Positions 1 through 8,413 of a DNA stretch of 64,000 bases are shown one piece after another (the first letter of the stretch is position 1; each line of letters starts with the position of its first letter). Made by a program: the position numbers and the translations under genes. Source of the DNA: an uncultured Jannaschia sp. (lineage in GTDB: Bacteria; Pseudomonadota; Alphaproteobacteria; Rhodobacterales; Rhodobacteraceae); NCBI RefSeq assembly GCF_947503795.1, contig NZ_CANNEZ010000001.1, forward strand, positions 177,001 to 241,000, read 5' to 3'. Below the pieces are notes generated by a model. The model did not search any database and had not been told where the DNA came from. It was given only the letters and a program-made list of their open reading frames with translations.

Positions 1-19
1 GGGCGGGATGGGTTTCTCG

Positions 20-301
20 TCATGCGCGCTTCAATCGCAGCTGGCGGCCGGGCAGGCGCGCGATTTCACCGCGCACCTCCATTTCCAGTCGCACGGTTGT
101 GACGTGCCATCCGATCTTGCCGAGCGCGTCCAGCTGCTCGTCCGTCAGCCGTTCTCCGACACGGGTCGCGACTTCGGCGGCCGGGACCGGGCCGTCGGCG
201 AGGATGTCGAGGATGGCGGTCCGGCAGGCGTCGAACTTCCAGGTCGGCACGTTCGTGGCGCTGGTGCCGGTCGGCGTTCGGCAGGGCGTGCGATCGGTCA
301 T
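20..301 (-). CDS. small conserved protein, DUF6958-like
   Basis: A 93-residue protein of unknown function. The C-terminal half carries the pattern GWHVTTVRLEME followed by RGEI and LPG, which resembles the small DUF6958 group from memory; no enzyme motif is visible and there is no signal peptide or membrane segment. The ATG overlaps the stop of the upstream RNA phosphodiesterase gene by 4 bases (ATGA), so it is the last gene of the three-gene tail VOC - thpR - this gene. The family assignment is tentative; the existence of the gene is well supported by the overlap and by typical composition. Confidence 0.7.
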   Translation of the reverse strand: MTDRTPCRTPTGTSATNVPTWKFDACRTAILDILADGPVPAAEVATRVGERLTDEQLDALGKIGWHVTTVRLEMEVRGEIARLPGRQLRLKRA

Positions 302-843
302 GCCGCCACCAGCGGGTAGGTTGCGAGCGGCTCGTAGATCGGCCCCTCGGGCGTCAGGGTCGAGGACCAGAGCGAGGCCGCCCCGGCCAATTCGGGCGGC
401 ACCACCGGCACGCCCAGCGCCGCGACCGCGCCCGACAGACGGGCCGGGTCGCCCGGTGCGGAGGCGGGGAACCGGACCAGCGTCACATGCGGGCGAAAGC
501 GCTCGCGGGGCAGGTCGATGCCCGCGCGGCGGCAGGCCGTCCGCACCGCGTCCCGGAGCCCGGTCAGCTCCGGCGTCGCCGCGACGTCCAGTGCCATCAG
601 ACGGGCCCGTCCCGCGCCGAAGACCGCGTAGGCCAAGGGTCGGAGCGCCACGGCAGAGGCGGGACGCGCCTCTAGCAACTCGTGCAGCGCCTCGAGACGG
701 TCCTCGGGCTGGTCATCCAGAAAGGCCAGCGTCAGGTGCAGGTCCTCCGCATCGACCTTCCGCCCGCCGAGAATGCGCGATTGCGCCCGGCAGAGCGGTC
801 CGATCCACGCCTCGGGCACGGGGAGGCCGACGAAGGCCCGCAT
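298..843 (-). CDS. thpR: RNA 2',3'-cyclic phosphodiesterase (2'-5' RNA ligase family)
   Basis: A 181-residue member of the 2H phosphoesterase superfamily. Both catalytic HxTL signatures are present, HLTL at residues 36-39 and HVTL at 119-122, and the length matches ThpR/LigT. The family opens 2',3'-cyclic phosphates at RNA ends in the cytoplasm; its physiological target in bacteria is unclear. The start was placed at the ATG at 843, which overlaps the stop of the upstream VOC gene by one base (TGATG) and begins directly with the family's MRAFVGLP-type N terminus. A longer open frame upstream is not homologous and was discarded. Confidence 0.9.
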   Translation of the reverse strand: MRAFVGLPVPEAWIGPLCRAQSRILGGRKVDAEDLHLTLAFLDDQPEDRLEALHELLEARPASAVALRPLAYAVFGAGRARLMALDVAATPELTGLRDAVRTACRRAGIDLPRERFRPHVTLVRFPASAPGDPARLSGAVAALGVPVVPPELAGAASLWSSTLTPEGPIYEPLATYPLVAA

Positions 844-1310
844 CAGCGATCCTCGAACGCGGCGCGCACGGCGCCGATGTCGATCTTCGTCATGGTCATC
901 ATGGCGGCGAAGGCTCGCCCGGCCGCCGCGCGGTCCGGGTCGCAGGTCATGTCCCACAGCCCCTCGGGCGCGATCTGCCACCGCACCCCGAACCGGTCGA
1001 TCAACCAGCCGCATTCCAGCACTTCCCCCCCGTCGGACAGCGCATCCCAGAGGCGGTCGGTCTCGGCCTGGTCGTCGGTCGCCACGACGATCGACGTCTC
1101 TTCGCCGAGGCGATTCCGGGGGCCGCCGTTCAGGGCTTGATAGGGCGTGCCCATCAGCTCGAACGCCACGGCGAGTGGCGCGTCGCCCTCGCCGGGCATT
1201 GTCTGCACGATCCGGCTGTCCGGCAGCAGGTCGCACCAGAACGCCGCGGCCTCGTGCCCGTTGTTGTCCGCAAACCAGAGGCAGGTGCTGACCCGGCTCA
1301 AGACAGCCAC
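843..1310 (-). CDS. VOC family protein (PhnB/glyoxalase-like)
   Basis: A 155-residue protein of the vicinal oxygen chelate fold. It shows the PhnB-like order: an N-terminal strand with FADNNGHEAAAFW, a central FELMGTPYQALNGG and the C-terminal GVRWQIAPEGLWDM block. Members of this subgroup (3-demethylubiquinone methyltransferase-like) are small cytosolic proteins of mostly unknown substrate, so no reaction is assigned. The start overlaps the 3' end of livF by 13 bases, which suggests translational coupling to the Liv transporter operon although no functional link is evident. Confidence 0.85.
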   Translation of the reverse strand: MAVLSRVSTCLWFADNNGHEAAAFWCDLLPDSRIVQTMPGEGDAPLAVAFELMGTPYQALNGGPRNRLGEETSIVVATDDQAETDRLWDALSDGGEVLECGWLIDRFGVRWQIAPEGLWDMTCDPDRAAAGRAFAAMMTMTKIDIGAVRAAFEDR

Positions 1311-2143
1311 CGCTTGCGGCGCCGATAGCTGCGCACGTCGCGGAAAGACTTCCGGCCCTCGTCCGACATCCCGAGGTAGAATTCCTTAACATCCGGGTTC
1401 TCGCGCAGCTCGGCGGCCGGGCCGTCCATCACGATGCGGCCCGACTCGAGGATGTAGCCGTAATGCGCGAAGCGGAGCGCGACGTTGGTGTTCTGCTCGG
1501 CCAGAAGGAAGGACACGCCCTCGTCCTCGTTGAGCGATTTCACGATGCCGAAGATCTCCTCGACGAGCTGCGGGGCGAGGCCCATCGACGGCTCGTCCAG
1601 AAGGATCATCTCGGGGCGGGCCATCATGGCGCGTCCGATGGCGCACATCTGCTGCTCGCCGCCGGAGGTGTAACCGGCCTGGCTGCCGCGGCGCTCGCGC
1701 AGGCGCGGGAAGTAGTCATAGACCATCTCGAGGTCGCGCTTGATCGCGGCGCTGCCGTCCTTGCGGGTATAGGATCCGGTCAGCAGGTTCTCCTCGACGG
1801 TGAGGTGCTCGAAGCAATGCCGCCCCTCCATCACCTGCACCACGCCGCGCTCCACGAGATCGGCGGGCGTCAGGTCCTGGATGCGGTCGCCTTTGTAGAC
1901 GATCGAGCCCTTGGTCACGTCGCCCCGCTCGGAGCGGAGCAGGTTCGAGATCGACTTGAGCGTGGTCGACTTGCCCGCGCCGTTGCCGCCCAGAAGCGCG
2001 GTGATGCCGCCCTTCGGCACCGTCAGGCTGACGCCCTTCAGCACGAGGATCACGTGGTTGTAGATCACCTCGATATTGTTGACCTCAAGCAGGGCTTCGG
2101 CGGTGCCCTGCGCGGCCTGGGCGTCCGGGGTCGTGTCCAGCAT
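1298..2143 (-). CDS. livF: branched-chain amino acid-type ABC transporter, ATP-binding protein LivF
   Basis: A 281-residue ABC ATPase. Walker A is GGNGAGKST at residues 52-60, the C-loop reads TSGGEQQ at 159-165 (Thr replaces the usual Leu of LSGGQ, common in LivF), and Walker B is ILLDEP near 180-185. A 20-residue basic C-terminal tail (SYRRRKRWLS) extends beyond the usual LivF end. The ATG at 2143 is preceded by GGAG with good spacing, so I prefer it to an in-frame ATG 17 codons upstream. It powers transport together with LivG; the substrate of this particular system is probably not an amino acid, given the acyl-CoA synthetase at the head of the operon. Confidence 0.92.
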   Translation of the reverse strand: MLDTTPDAQAAQGTAEALLEVNNIEVIYNHVILVLKGVSLTVPKGGITALLGGNGAGKSTTLKSISNLLRSERGDVTKGSIVYKGDRIQDLTPADLVERGVVQVMEGRHCFEHLTVEENLLTGSYTRKDGSAAIKRDLEMVYDYFPRLRERRGSQAGYTSGGEQQMCAIGRAMMARPEMILLDEPSMGLAPQLVEEIFGIVKSLNEDEGVSFLLAEQNTNVALRFAHYGYILESGRIVMDGPAAELRENPDVKEFYLGMSDEGRKSFRDVRSYRRRKRWLS

Positions 2144-2218
2144 GGGGATCTCCGTCGTCTCGGGGTGGCTCGTCTCGCCGCTGGCGCCCGGCACGGGGCG
2201 GCAGAGGGAAGGCGAGGG

Positions 2219-2249
2219 GCCCCCGGCCGCGCGTGGTGCGGCCGGGGGC
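2219..2249 (-). terminator. G+C-rich stem-loop between the substrate-binding protein gene and livF
   Basis: A perfect 12-bp stem (CCCCCGGCCGC paired with GCGGCCGGGGG plus one outer G-C pair) with a 7-base loop lies just downstream of the substrate-binding protein stop codon on the minus strand. There is no clear T run after it, so it is more likely a partial terminator or a 3' stabilising hairpin than a full intrinsic terminator. Such hairpins after binding-protein genes commonly raise their expression over that of the membrane components; here that is inference. Confidence 0.5.
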
Positions 2250-2257
2250 GATGTCGA

Positions 2258-3541
2258 TCAGCTCTCGGCGCAGCCCGGCGTGATGCCGGCCTCGGCGGCA
2301 TAGGCAGCCGAATCTTCCTCGATCAGCGGGTCGATCACGTCGCGGTCGCTGTCGATCCAGTCCGTGATGATCTCCCACTCGCCTGCGGCGGCATCCCACT
2401 GCTGGACCTTGGCCTGGCCGGAGCCGCCATGGTTTTCGCAGGACACGCTGAAGGCGGGGCCGAAATTCGGCATCCCGAGGCTTTCCATCAGCGCCTCGTC
2501 GACGACCAGCGCCTCCATGCCGTCGCGCATCATCGCGGGCGTGATGTCCATCTCGCCGTGGATCTCCTGCGCTTTCTTGGCGGCCTCGGCGGCCAGCATC
2601 GCGGCGTAGAGGCCCCGGTTATAGAGCACCGTGCCCACCTGGTCGCCGTTGCCCGCCGCCATGCCGGCGTCGATCACGTGCTCCTGAAGGTCGGCGAAAA
2701 TCGGGAAATCGGCGCCCACATTGTGCATCGCCAGCGACTTGTAGCCGTTGGCCGCCTCGCCCACGGGCAGCACGTCGTTCTCGGACCCGGCCCACCAGTT
2801 GCCGATGAAGTTCTCCATCGGGAAACGGATGTTGGCGGCCTCCTGGATGGCGACCTGGTTCATCACGCCCCAGCCCCACATCACGACATAGTCGGGCTGC
2901 TCGCGACGGATCTGGAGCCATTGCGACTTCTGCTCCTGGCCCGGGTGATCGACCGGCAGCAGGCTCAGCTCGAAGCCGTGCTTGGCGGCCAGCTCCTCCA
3001 GCGTGCGGATCGGCTCCTTGCCATAGGCGGAGTTGTGGTAGACGAGCGCGATCTTCTTGCCCTCGAGCGAGCCGTCATTGACCTCCAGCAGATGGTTCAC
3101 CGCGATCGACGCGCCGTCCCAGTAGTTCGCCGGGTAGTTGAAGACGTTGTTGAAGACTTCGCCATTGGCGGCTGAGGTCCGGCCATAGCCCATCGTGTGA
3201 AGCGGGATGCCGTCGGCGGCGGTCTTGGGGATCAGCTGGTAGGTGATGCCCGTCGACAGCGGCTGATAGACCAGCGCGCCTTCGCCCTTGGTGCTCTCGT
3301 AGCACTCGACGCCCTTCTCGGTGTTGTAGCCCGTCTCGCATTCGAGGACGCGGGCGGGGATGCCGCCGATGCCGCCGTCGCGCTCGTTCAGGAGCGTGAA
3401 GTAGTCGGCATAGCCGTCCGCGAACGGAATGCCGCCCGCCGCATAGGGTCCGGTGCGGTAGCTCAGCGACGGGAACACGAGGTCCGCCATCGCCGGGGCT
3501 GCGGCGCAGATGGCCGCGATCGTAAGGGTTCCAAGTTTCAT
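2258..3541 (-). CDS. ABC transporter substrate-binding protein, Liv (type 1 periplasmic binding) family
   Basis: A 427-residue exported binding protein. Residues 1-19 form a signal peptide ending in APAMA before DLVF. The rest is a Peripla_BP_6 fold that starts with a tyrosine/glycine-rich ligand loop (SYRTGPYAAGG) and continues with a second-lobe strand KKIALVYHN. It is longer than typical LivK (about 370). The ATG has a GGAGG eight bases upstream. It lies between livM and livF in the same transcript and is followed by a strong hairpin. Ligand unknown; the linked acyl-CoA synthetase suggests a carboxylic acid rather than leucine, isoleucine or valine. Confidence 0.88.
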   Translation of the reverse strand: MKLGTLTIAAICAAAPAMADLVFPSLSYRTGPYAAGGIPFADGYADYFTLLNERDGGIGGIPARVLECETGYNTEKGVECYESTKGEGALVYQPLSTGITYQLIPKTAADGIPLHTMGYGRTSAANGEVFNNVFNYPANYWDGASIAVNHLLEVNDGSLEGKKIALVYHNSAYGKEPIRTLEELAAKHGFELSLLPVDHPGQEQKSQWLQIRREQPDYVVMWGWGVMNQVAIQEAANIRFPMENFIGNWWAGSENDVLPVGEAANGYKSLAMHNVGADFPIFADLQEHVIDAGMAAGNGDQVGTVLYNRGLYAAMLAAEAAKKAQEIHGEMDITPAMMRDGMEALVVDEALMESLGMPNFGPAFSVSCENHGGSGQAKVQQWDAAAGEWEIITDWIDSDRDVIDPLIEEDSAAYAAEAGITPGCAES

Positions 3542-3614
3542 CGGTATGTCCTCCCTGGGGTATCCGATTGTCGTAGGGCGGGTTTGGTCCCGCCGCCTCC
3601 CGTGGCCGCCCGCA

Positions 3615-4691
3615 TCAATGCGGGAAGGGCCACAATCTCAGTTTTTCCTTCGTCAGGCGCCAGAGCTGCGCCAGCCCGTGCGGCTCGACCACGAGGAAGA
3701 AGATGATCAGCGCGCCCACCACCACGAGGTTGAGATGCGCCACGATGTCCGTCGGCCAGCCCAAGAGGTCGACGCCGACCAGCTTCAGCATCACGGGCAG
3801 CAGCACGAGGAACGCGGCGCCCGCGAAACTGCCGAAGATCGACCCGAGGCCGCCGATAATAATCATGAAGAGCACGAGGAACGACTTCTGGATGCCGTAG
3901 ACCTCGCCCACCTCGACCGCGCCGAGATAGACCGTGAAGAACAGCGACCCCGAGATGCCGACGAAGAAGGACGACACCGCGAAGGCCGTCAGCTTGGCCC
4001 GGAGCGGGTTCACCCCGATGATCTCGGCGGCGATGTCCATGTCCCGGATCGCCATCCACTGCCGCCCGACCGTGCCGCGCGTCAGGTTGCGCGCCACCCA
4101 GGCCAGCACCACGACGAAGAGCAGGCAGAACAGGTACTGCGCCCAGGCCTCGGTATTCGGGCCGGTGACCTCGATCCCGAAGAGCGTGCGCTCGGGGGCG
4201 TTGATCTGTCCGGAGGCCGAGTAGTTGTAGAACCAGCCGACGCGATTGAACATCCAGACGAGGAAGAACTGCGCCGCCAGCGTCGCGACCGCCAGGTAGA
4301 AGCCCTTGATCCTGAGCGACGGCAGGCCGAACGCGGCCCCCACCGCCGCCGTGATCAGCCCCGAAAGCAGCGTCACCGTGATCATGTCCATCCACGGAAA
4401 GGCCGTCATCAGCTTGTAGGACGCGTAGGCCCCGACCGCCATGAACCCGCCCGTGCCCAGCGACACCTGTCCGCAATATCCCGTCAGGATGTTCAGCCCG
4501 AGCGCCGCGATCGCGTAGATCAGGAAGGGCACGAGGAAGGCGTTGGCCCAGTAGTCGGTGACGAGAAACGGCAGGATGACGGCCGCCACGAGCAGGATCG
4601 CCCAGTACCCCCAGCGATCGAACTTGATCGGGAAGGTCTGGTTGTCCTTGGCGTAGGTCGTCTTGAAGTCGCCCGCCTCACGATAGAGCAT
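3615..4691 (-). CDS. livM: branched-chain amino acid-type ABC transporter permease LivM
   Basis: A 358-residue inner membrane permease with the LivM signature NILTGYCGQVSLGTGGFMAVGAYASY near residue 90 and about ten hydrophobic segments. An N-terminal cytoplasmic stretch of some 25 residues precedes the first helix. It pairs with LivH as the transmembrane channel. It is separated from livH by a GFA gene on the same strand and a SHOCT gene on the opposite strand, so it may also have its own promoter in the 77-base gap to the divergent SHOCT gene. Confidence 0.92.
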   Translation of the reverse strand: MLYREAGDFKTTYAKDNQTFPIKFDRWGYWAILLVAAVILPFLVTDYWANAFLVPFLIYAIAALGLNILTGYCGQVSLGTGGFMAVGAYASYKLMTAFPWMDMITVTLLSGLITAAVGAAFGLPSLRIKGFYLAVATLAAQFFLVWMFNRVGWFYNYSASGQINAPERTLFGIEVTGPNTEAWAQYLFCLLFVVVLAWVARNLTRGTVGRQWMAIRDMDIAAEIIGVNPLRAKLTAFAVSSFFVGISGSLFFTVYLGAVEVGEVYGIQKSFLVLFMIIIGGLGSIFGSFAGAAFLVLLPVMLKLVGVDLLGWPTDIVAHLNLVVVGALIIFFLVVEPHGLAQLWRLTKEKLRLWPFPH

Positions 4692-4768
4692 GTGTCACTC
4701 CCCCTGCGGCCATTTTGCCGCCAAGATGTTCTGTCAGACCCGTCTCGAAGAGATGCGAGGCCCGATCG

Positions 4769-5089
4769 ATGTCCCAACCCGCCACCGAACTGACGAAGCT
4801 TCTGTCGCTGCGCGATGCGGGCGAGCTGACCGAGGCGGAATTCGCCCGCGCGAAGGAGCGCGTGCTGAACCCTCTCCCCGAGCCGGGCAACCGGCCCCGG
4901 CGCGGCCCGCTCTCGTGGATACTGGGCGATGTCGCCGCCTCGCTGATCGCCGTGATCGTCGCCGTCGCGCTCCTGATCGGAAGCGTCGTCGCGCTGGCAC
5001 TCACAGAGATCGGCTTTCTCGCCCTGACCGCAATCGTTGTCGTCGGCCTTCTGGTGCTCTGCGCGGTGCAGTTCCTGAGCTCGTGGTAG
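4769..5089 (+). CDS. SHOCT domain membrane protein
   Basis: A 106-residue protein. Residues 6-32 form a SHOCT motif (LTKLLSLRDAGELTEAEFARAKERVL), followed by a proline/arginine linker and two adjacent hydrophobic segments in the C-terminal half. SHOCT motifs are short, often terminal oligomerisation modules; nothing more precise can be said. The start is the ATG at 4769, giving the protein MSQPATE; a longer frame upstream would run into the livM leader. It is the only plus-strand gene inside the long minus-strand transporter run. Confidence 0.78.
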   Translation: MSQPATELTKLLSLRDAGELTEAEFARAKERVLNPLPEPGNRPRRGPLSWILGDVAASLIAVIVAVALLIGSVVALALTEIGFLALTAIVVVGLLVLCAVQFLSSW

Positions 5090-5096
5090 CGGCCAG

Positions 5097-5456
5097 TCAT
5101 CGCACCGCCTCCGGCCAGTAATTTACGCCGTCGAGCCACGGCATCGGCTCCAGGTCGCGCGGGTTCACGCCCTCCAGCCCGCCCACGTTGACGCCGAACT
5201 CGGACGTCGCCGAGGACCGGCGGTGATGGGTGTAGCAGCCGCAGACCGCGCAGAAGTAATGTTCCGCCTGCATCGTGCCGAACCGGTAGAGCGTCAGCGT
5301 CTCGCCCTTCACGACCTCCAGGTCTCCGTCCTTCACGGTCACGTTCGCCGCCTGCCGCCGCCGGCAGAACGAGCAGTCGCAACGCCGCGCGTCCGAAAGG
5401 CCCGCGGCCAGCGTCACCCGCAGCTCGGCCGCGCCGCAATGGCACGTGAGGCGCAT
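5097..5456 (-). CDS. GFA (CENP-V/glutathione-dependent formaldehyde-activating fold) family protein
   Basis: A 119-residue zinc protein of the Mss4-like fold. The seven cysteines of the family are visible: C5 and C7 (CHC), C26, C28 and C31 (CDCSFC), and C69, C72 and C74 (CAVCGC). The family binds structural and active-site zinc and is often called glutathione S-(hydroxymethyl)transferase, but most members have no proven substrate. I chose the ATG at 5456, four bases after the livH stop, over an upstream TTG. It is located between livH and livM, so it is probably cotranscribed with the transporter. Confidence 0.85.
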   Translation of the reverse strand: MRLTCHCGAAELRVTLAAGLSDARRCDCSFCRRRQAANVTVKDGDLEVVKGETLTLYRFGTMQAEHYFCAVCGCYTHHRRSSATSEFGVNVGGLEGVNPRDLEPMPWLDGVNYWPEAVR

Positions 5457-5460
5457 GGGG

Positions 5461-6450
5461 TCAGACCCGCTCAATGATCTTCTCGCCGAAGAGGCCCTGC
5501 GGGCGGAACACCAGGAAGATCAGCGCCAGCACGTAGGCGAACCAGTTTTCGGTCGCGCCGCCGAGATAGGGCGCACCGATCAGGAATTCGAAGAGCTTCT
5601 CGCCCACGCCGATGATCAGCCCGCCGATGATCGCGCCGGGGATCGAGGTGAACCCGCCCAGCATCAGGACCGGAAGCGCCTTGAGCGCGATGAGGCTCAG
5701 CGAGAACTGCACGCCCGATTTGGCGCCCCACATGATGCCCGCGACCAGCGCCACGAAGCCCGCGATCGACCAGACCAGCACCCAGATGAAATTGAGCGAG
5801 ATGCCCACCGACAGCGCCGCCTGATGGTCGTCGGCCACGGCCCTGAGGGCGCGGCCCTGCTTGGTATACTGGCTGAACGCGACCAGTCCTGCGACCAGAA
5901 GGGCGGCGATGATCGTCGCCACGATGTCGAGATTGTCGATGAAGAAGCCGTATCCGAAGATCTCGAAGGTCGTCGTGTCGATCCAGTCGTTGATGCCCTG
6001 CGGCAGGCCGACATCCAGCGTCTTGATCTCGGCGCCCCACATCAGGTCGGCCACGCCCTCGAGGAAATAGGCCAGCCCGATCGTCGCCATGAAGAGGATG
6101 ATCGGCTCCTGGTTGACGAGGTGGCGGAAGATGTAGCGGTTCACCAGCCATGCGAAGCCCGCCATCACGACCACCGTCAGCAGGATCGCCAGAAGCGCCG
6201 GCACCTGCCAGCCGAAATGGTGGATGTTCGTGCCGAAGGTCGCGTTGATCAGATGCGCGAAGGGTACCTGACCGTTCTGGATGCCCACAAGCGTCATCGC
6301 CGCGAACAGCGCCATGACCCCCTGCGCGTAGTTGAAGATGCCCGACGCCTTGAAGATCAGCACGAAGCCCAGCGCTACGAGCGCGTACATCACGCCCGCC
6401 ATCAGGCCGTTCAGCGCGACCTCCATGCCGAAGAGAAGTTGGTTGGACAT
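5461..6450 (-). CDS. livH: branched-chain amino acid-type ABC transporter permease LivH
   Basis: A 329-residue inner membrane permease. It starts with the LivH hallmark NGLMAGVMYALVALGFVLIF and has the GRALRAVADD cytoplasmic coupling loop near residue 205 and the late GGFTSIPGAIIGG segment. The ATG at 6450 is preceded by GGAGG with a 5-base spacer, so it is preferred to the ATG four codons upstream, which lacks a ribosome binding site. It forms the transmembrane channel with LivM. Confidence 0.92.
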   Translation of the reverse strand: MSNQLLFGMEVALNGLMAGVMYALVALGFVLIFKASGIFNYAQGVMALFAAMTLVGIQNGQVPFAHLINATFGTNIHHFGWQVPALLAILLTVVVMAGFAWLVNRYIFRHLVNQEPIILFMATIGLAYFLEGVADLMWGAEIKTLDVGLPQGINDWIDTTTFEIFGYGFFIDNLDIVATIIAALLVAGLVAFSQYTKQGRALRAVADDHQAALSVGISLNFIWVLVWSIAGFVALVAGIMWGAKSGVQFSLSLIALKALPVLMLGGFTSIPGAIIGGLIIGVGEKLFEFLIGAPYLGGATENWFAYVLALIFLVFRPQGLFGEKIIERV

Positions 6451-6474
6451 CAGGGCCTCCATCCGTTCGGTGTC

Positions 6475-6879
6475 TCAGCTTTCAAGGTCGGTCTCCCGCA
6501 CGGTGTAGCCGGTCGCGTCGCGCAGGACCTCGATCCGCGGCTCGCGCCAGCGGTCGGACTGCCAGACGCCCGGCGCGACCTCCTCGTAGCGCTCCCGCCC
6601 CGCGAGCCGGGTGCCTAGATCGTCATCGGCACGTCCGACGGCGGTGCAGGTGTCCAGCGTCACGATCAGCGTGTGCGTGTCGTCGCGGAACAGATCCGCC
6701 CCGCCCCGGATGAGATCGCGCTTGTCCGGCGAGAGGATATGCTCGTAAGGAACGAGGCAGCGCGCTTCGAAAAAGGCCCAGAGGGCATCGCCCGCATCCT
6801 CCGCGGTCGCGGCCGTGGCAACGATGGCCAACGCACCCGCGACACCCGCGCCGCGCAGGAGGGGCGCGCCCTCAATCAT
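6475..6879 (-). CDS. small exported protein of unknown function in the Liv operon
   Basis: A 134-residue protein with a probable signal peptide (hydrophobic GVAGALAIVATAATA, then acidic mature part). The mature protein has two cysteines, C at CLVPYEH and DTCTAV, which could form a disulfide in the periplasm. I recognise no family. It overlaps the end of livG by 8 bases and ends 24 bases before livH. An ATG seven codons upstream at 6900, with AGGA in front of it, is an alternative start. Its position inside the transporter operon suggests an accessory periplasmic role, which is only inference. Confidence 0.7.
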   Translation of the reverse strand: MIEGAPLLRGAGVAGALAIVATAATAEDAGDALWAFFEARCLVPYEHILSPDKRDLIRGGADLFRDDTHTLIVTLDTCTAVGRADDDLGTRLAGRERYEEVAPGVWQSDRWREPRIEVLRDATGYTVRETDLES

Positions 6880-7687
6880 GCGCGACCCCGAGATAGGCAT
6901 CGATCACGTCCTGGTTCGAGCGCACTTCGTCCGGCGTGCCGTCCCCGATCTTGCGGCCGTAATCCATCACGACCACGCGGTCGCTCAGGTCCATGACCAC
7001 GCCCATGTCGTGCTCGATGAGCGCGATGGTCGTGCCGAACTCGTCGTTCACGTCGAGGATGAAGCGGCTCATGTCCTCCTTCTCCTCGACATTCATGCCG
7101 GCCATCGGCTCGTCGAGCAGCAGAAGCTTGGGCTCGGCGGCCAGCGCGCGGGCCAGCTCGACCCGCTTCTTTAGGCCGTAGGGCAGGCGGCCCACGGGCG
7201 TCTTCCGGATGGCCTGGATCTCGAGGAAGTCGATGACGCGCTCGACGACGGCGCGGTTCTCGGTCTCTTCCTTCGCGGCCTTGCCCCACCAGATCGCCTG
7301 GCTCAGCAGGTTCTGGGACATGTAGCCCAACCGCCCGGTCATGACGTTGTCGAGCACCGACATGCCCTCGAAGAGCGCGATGTTCTGGAAGGTGCGGGCG
7401 ATGCCCTGCTGGGCGACCTGATAGGGCTTCATCTGCGGGCGCGGCGCACCCCGGAACCAGACCTCGCCCTCCTGGGGCACGTAGAAGCCCGAGATGACGT
7501 TCAGCATCGAGGACTTGCCGGCGCCGTTGGGTCCGATGATGGCGCGGATCTCGCCCTCGCGGATGTCGAAGGAGATGTCCTTGATCGCCTCCACCCCGCC
7601 GAAGCGCAGGGTGATGTTGCGCAGGTCCAGCACGGTGCCGCCGATGGTGCGGCCGTCCTCCGTGACGTAGCTTTCAGCGTCCAGCAT
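6872..7687 (-). CDS. livG: branched-chain amino acid-type ABC transporter, ATP-binding protein LivG
   Basis: A 271-residue ABC ATPase. Walker A is GPNGAGKSS near residue 53. The LivG-type C-terminal segment shows IALIEHDMGVVMDLSDRVVVMDYG with the switch histidine. The family's usual LSGG signature is replaced here by LPYGLKKRVELARAL, a change common in LivG proteins linked to acyl-CoA synthetases. Walker B is LLLLDEPMAG. GGAGG lies 6 bases before the ATG. It pairs with LivF to drive the LivHM channel. Confidence 0.92.
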   Translation of the reverse strand: MLDAESYVTEDGRTIGGTVLDLRNITLRFGGVEAIKDISFDIREGEIRAIIGPNGAGKSSMLNVISGFYVPQEGEVWFRGAPRPQMKPYQVAQQGIARTFQNIALFEGMSVLDNVMTGRLGYMSQNLLSQAIWWGKAAKEETENRAVVERVIDFLEIQAIRKTPVGRLPYGLKKRVELARALAAEPKLLLLDEPMAGMNVEEKEDMSRFILDVNDEFGTTIALIEHDMGVVMDLSDRVVVMDYGRKIGDGTPDEVRSNQDVIDAYLGVAHD

Positions 7688-7726
7688 GTCCGTCCTCCCT
7701 GCGGTGCGCGTCGCGCGGCCGCCCGT

Positions 7727-8413
7727 TCACGTGTCTTCTCCGGGGATGCGTCGCGGCGTCCGCTCCAGGAGGGAGGGGCCGCCGCACCCGGGCGCCCCGG
7801 CCATCTCGCTCACCGAGGAGCGGATCTGCCCCTCTCCGGCGCGCAGGGTCATCTGCGCGATCACGGGGCAGCCGCGGGCGTTCGGCTCGGTCGTGACCAT
7901 GCCCTCGCGCGTGACGGTGGCGTCCGAGCGCAGCGCGCGCGCCTCCCACCCGCCGACGGCCAGGCCAGAGGCGCGCATGTCCCGGAACGCCGCCAGCAGG
8001 GCGTCGGCCTCGGCGCGGGTCAGGGTCCGGCGCGCGGTGATCTCGCAGATGGCGCGGGTGCCGGGGCGGGTCCGGTGCTCGATCAGCCGCATGCGGAGCG
8101 CGCCGTCCGGCGCCTCGAAGATGCGCGGCACGAGGCGGCCGCCCACGGTGGCCACGCCCGGTGCGACGTAGCTGCGCGTGCCGTCGGTGACGCGGCGGTT
8201 GTAGGCGACGTCGGGCGCGCGCTCGCGCAGGCCCGACAAATCCAGCGCCGCCCCCCGCACCACCGCCGCCCCGCACCGCGCCTGCAGGTCGCGCCATTCG
8301 GTCGCGATGTCGGCGGCGGCGGGGGTGGCCAGCGCGGCCAGGAGCGGCGACAGGACCGCCAGTGTCCTCCGGGATCGCCGGCCGCGGCGCAGTCTCGGGC
8401 GAAGCACCGTCAT
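7727..8413 (-). CDS. exported protein of unknown function in the acyl-CoA synthetase/Liv operon
   Basis: A 228-residue protein with a twin-arginine-rich N terminus (RLRRGRRSRR), a hydrophobic core LAVLSPLLAALATPAAA and a likely cleavage after AAADI. The mature part has several cysteines (QARCGAA, AICEIT, ARGCPV, APGCGG), suggesting disulfides in the periplasm. I recognise no family. The ATG overlaps the stop of the small membrane protein upstream by 4 bases, so it is translationally coupled to it. It resembles the other exported protein at 6475-6879 only in location and cysteine content. Confidence 0.72.
   Translation of the reverse strand: MTVLRPRLRRGRRSRRTLAVLSPLLAALATPAAADIATEWRDLQARCGAAVVRGAALDLSGLRERAPDVAYNRRVTDGTRSYVAPGVATVGGRLVPRIFEAPDGALRMRLIEHRTRPGTRAICEITARRTLTRAEADALLAAFRDMRASGLAVGGWEARALRSDATVTREGMVTTEPNARGCPVIAQMTLRAGEGQIRSSVSEMAGAPGCGGPSLLERTPRRIPGEDT

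Noticed and set aside
2219-2249. Riboswitch or attenuator ahead of livF
   Set aside because: It is a single simple hairpin without alternative pairing or a ligand-binding core.
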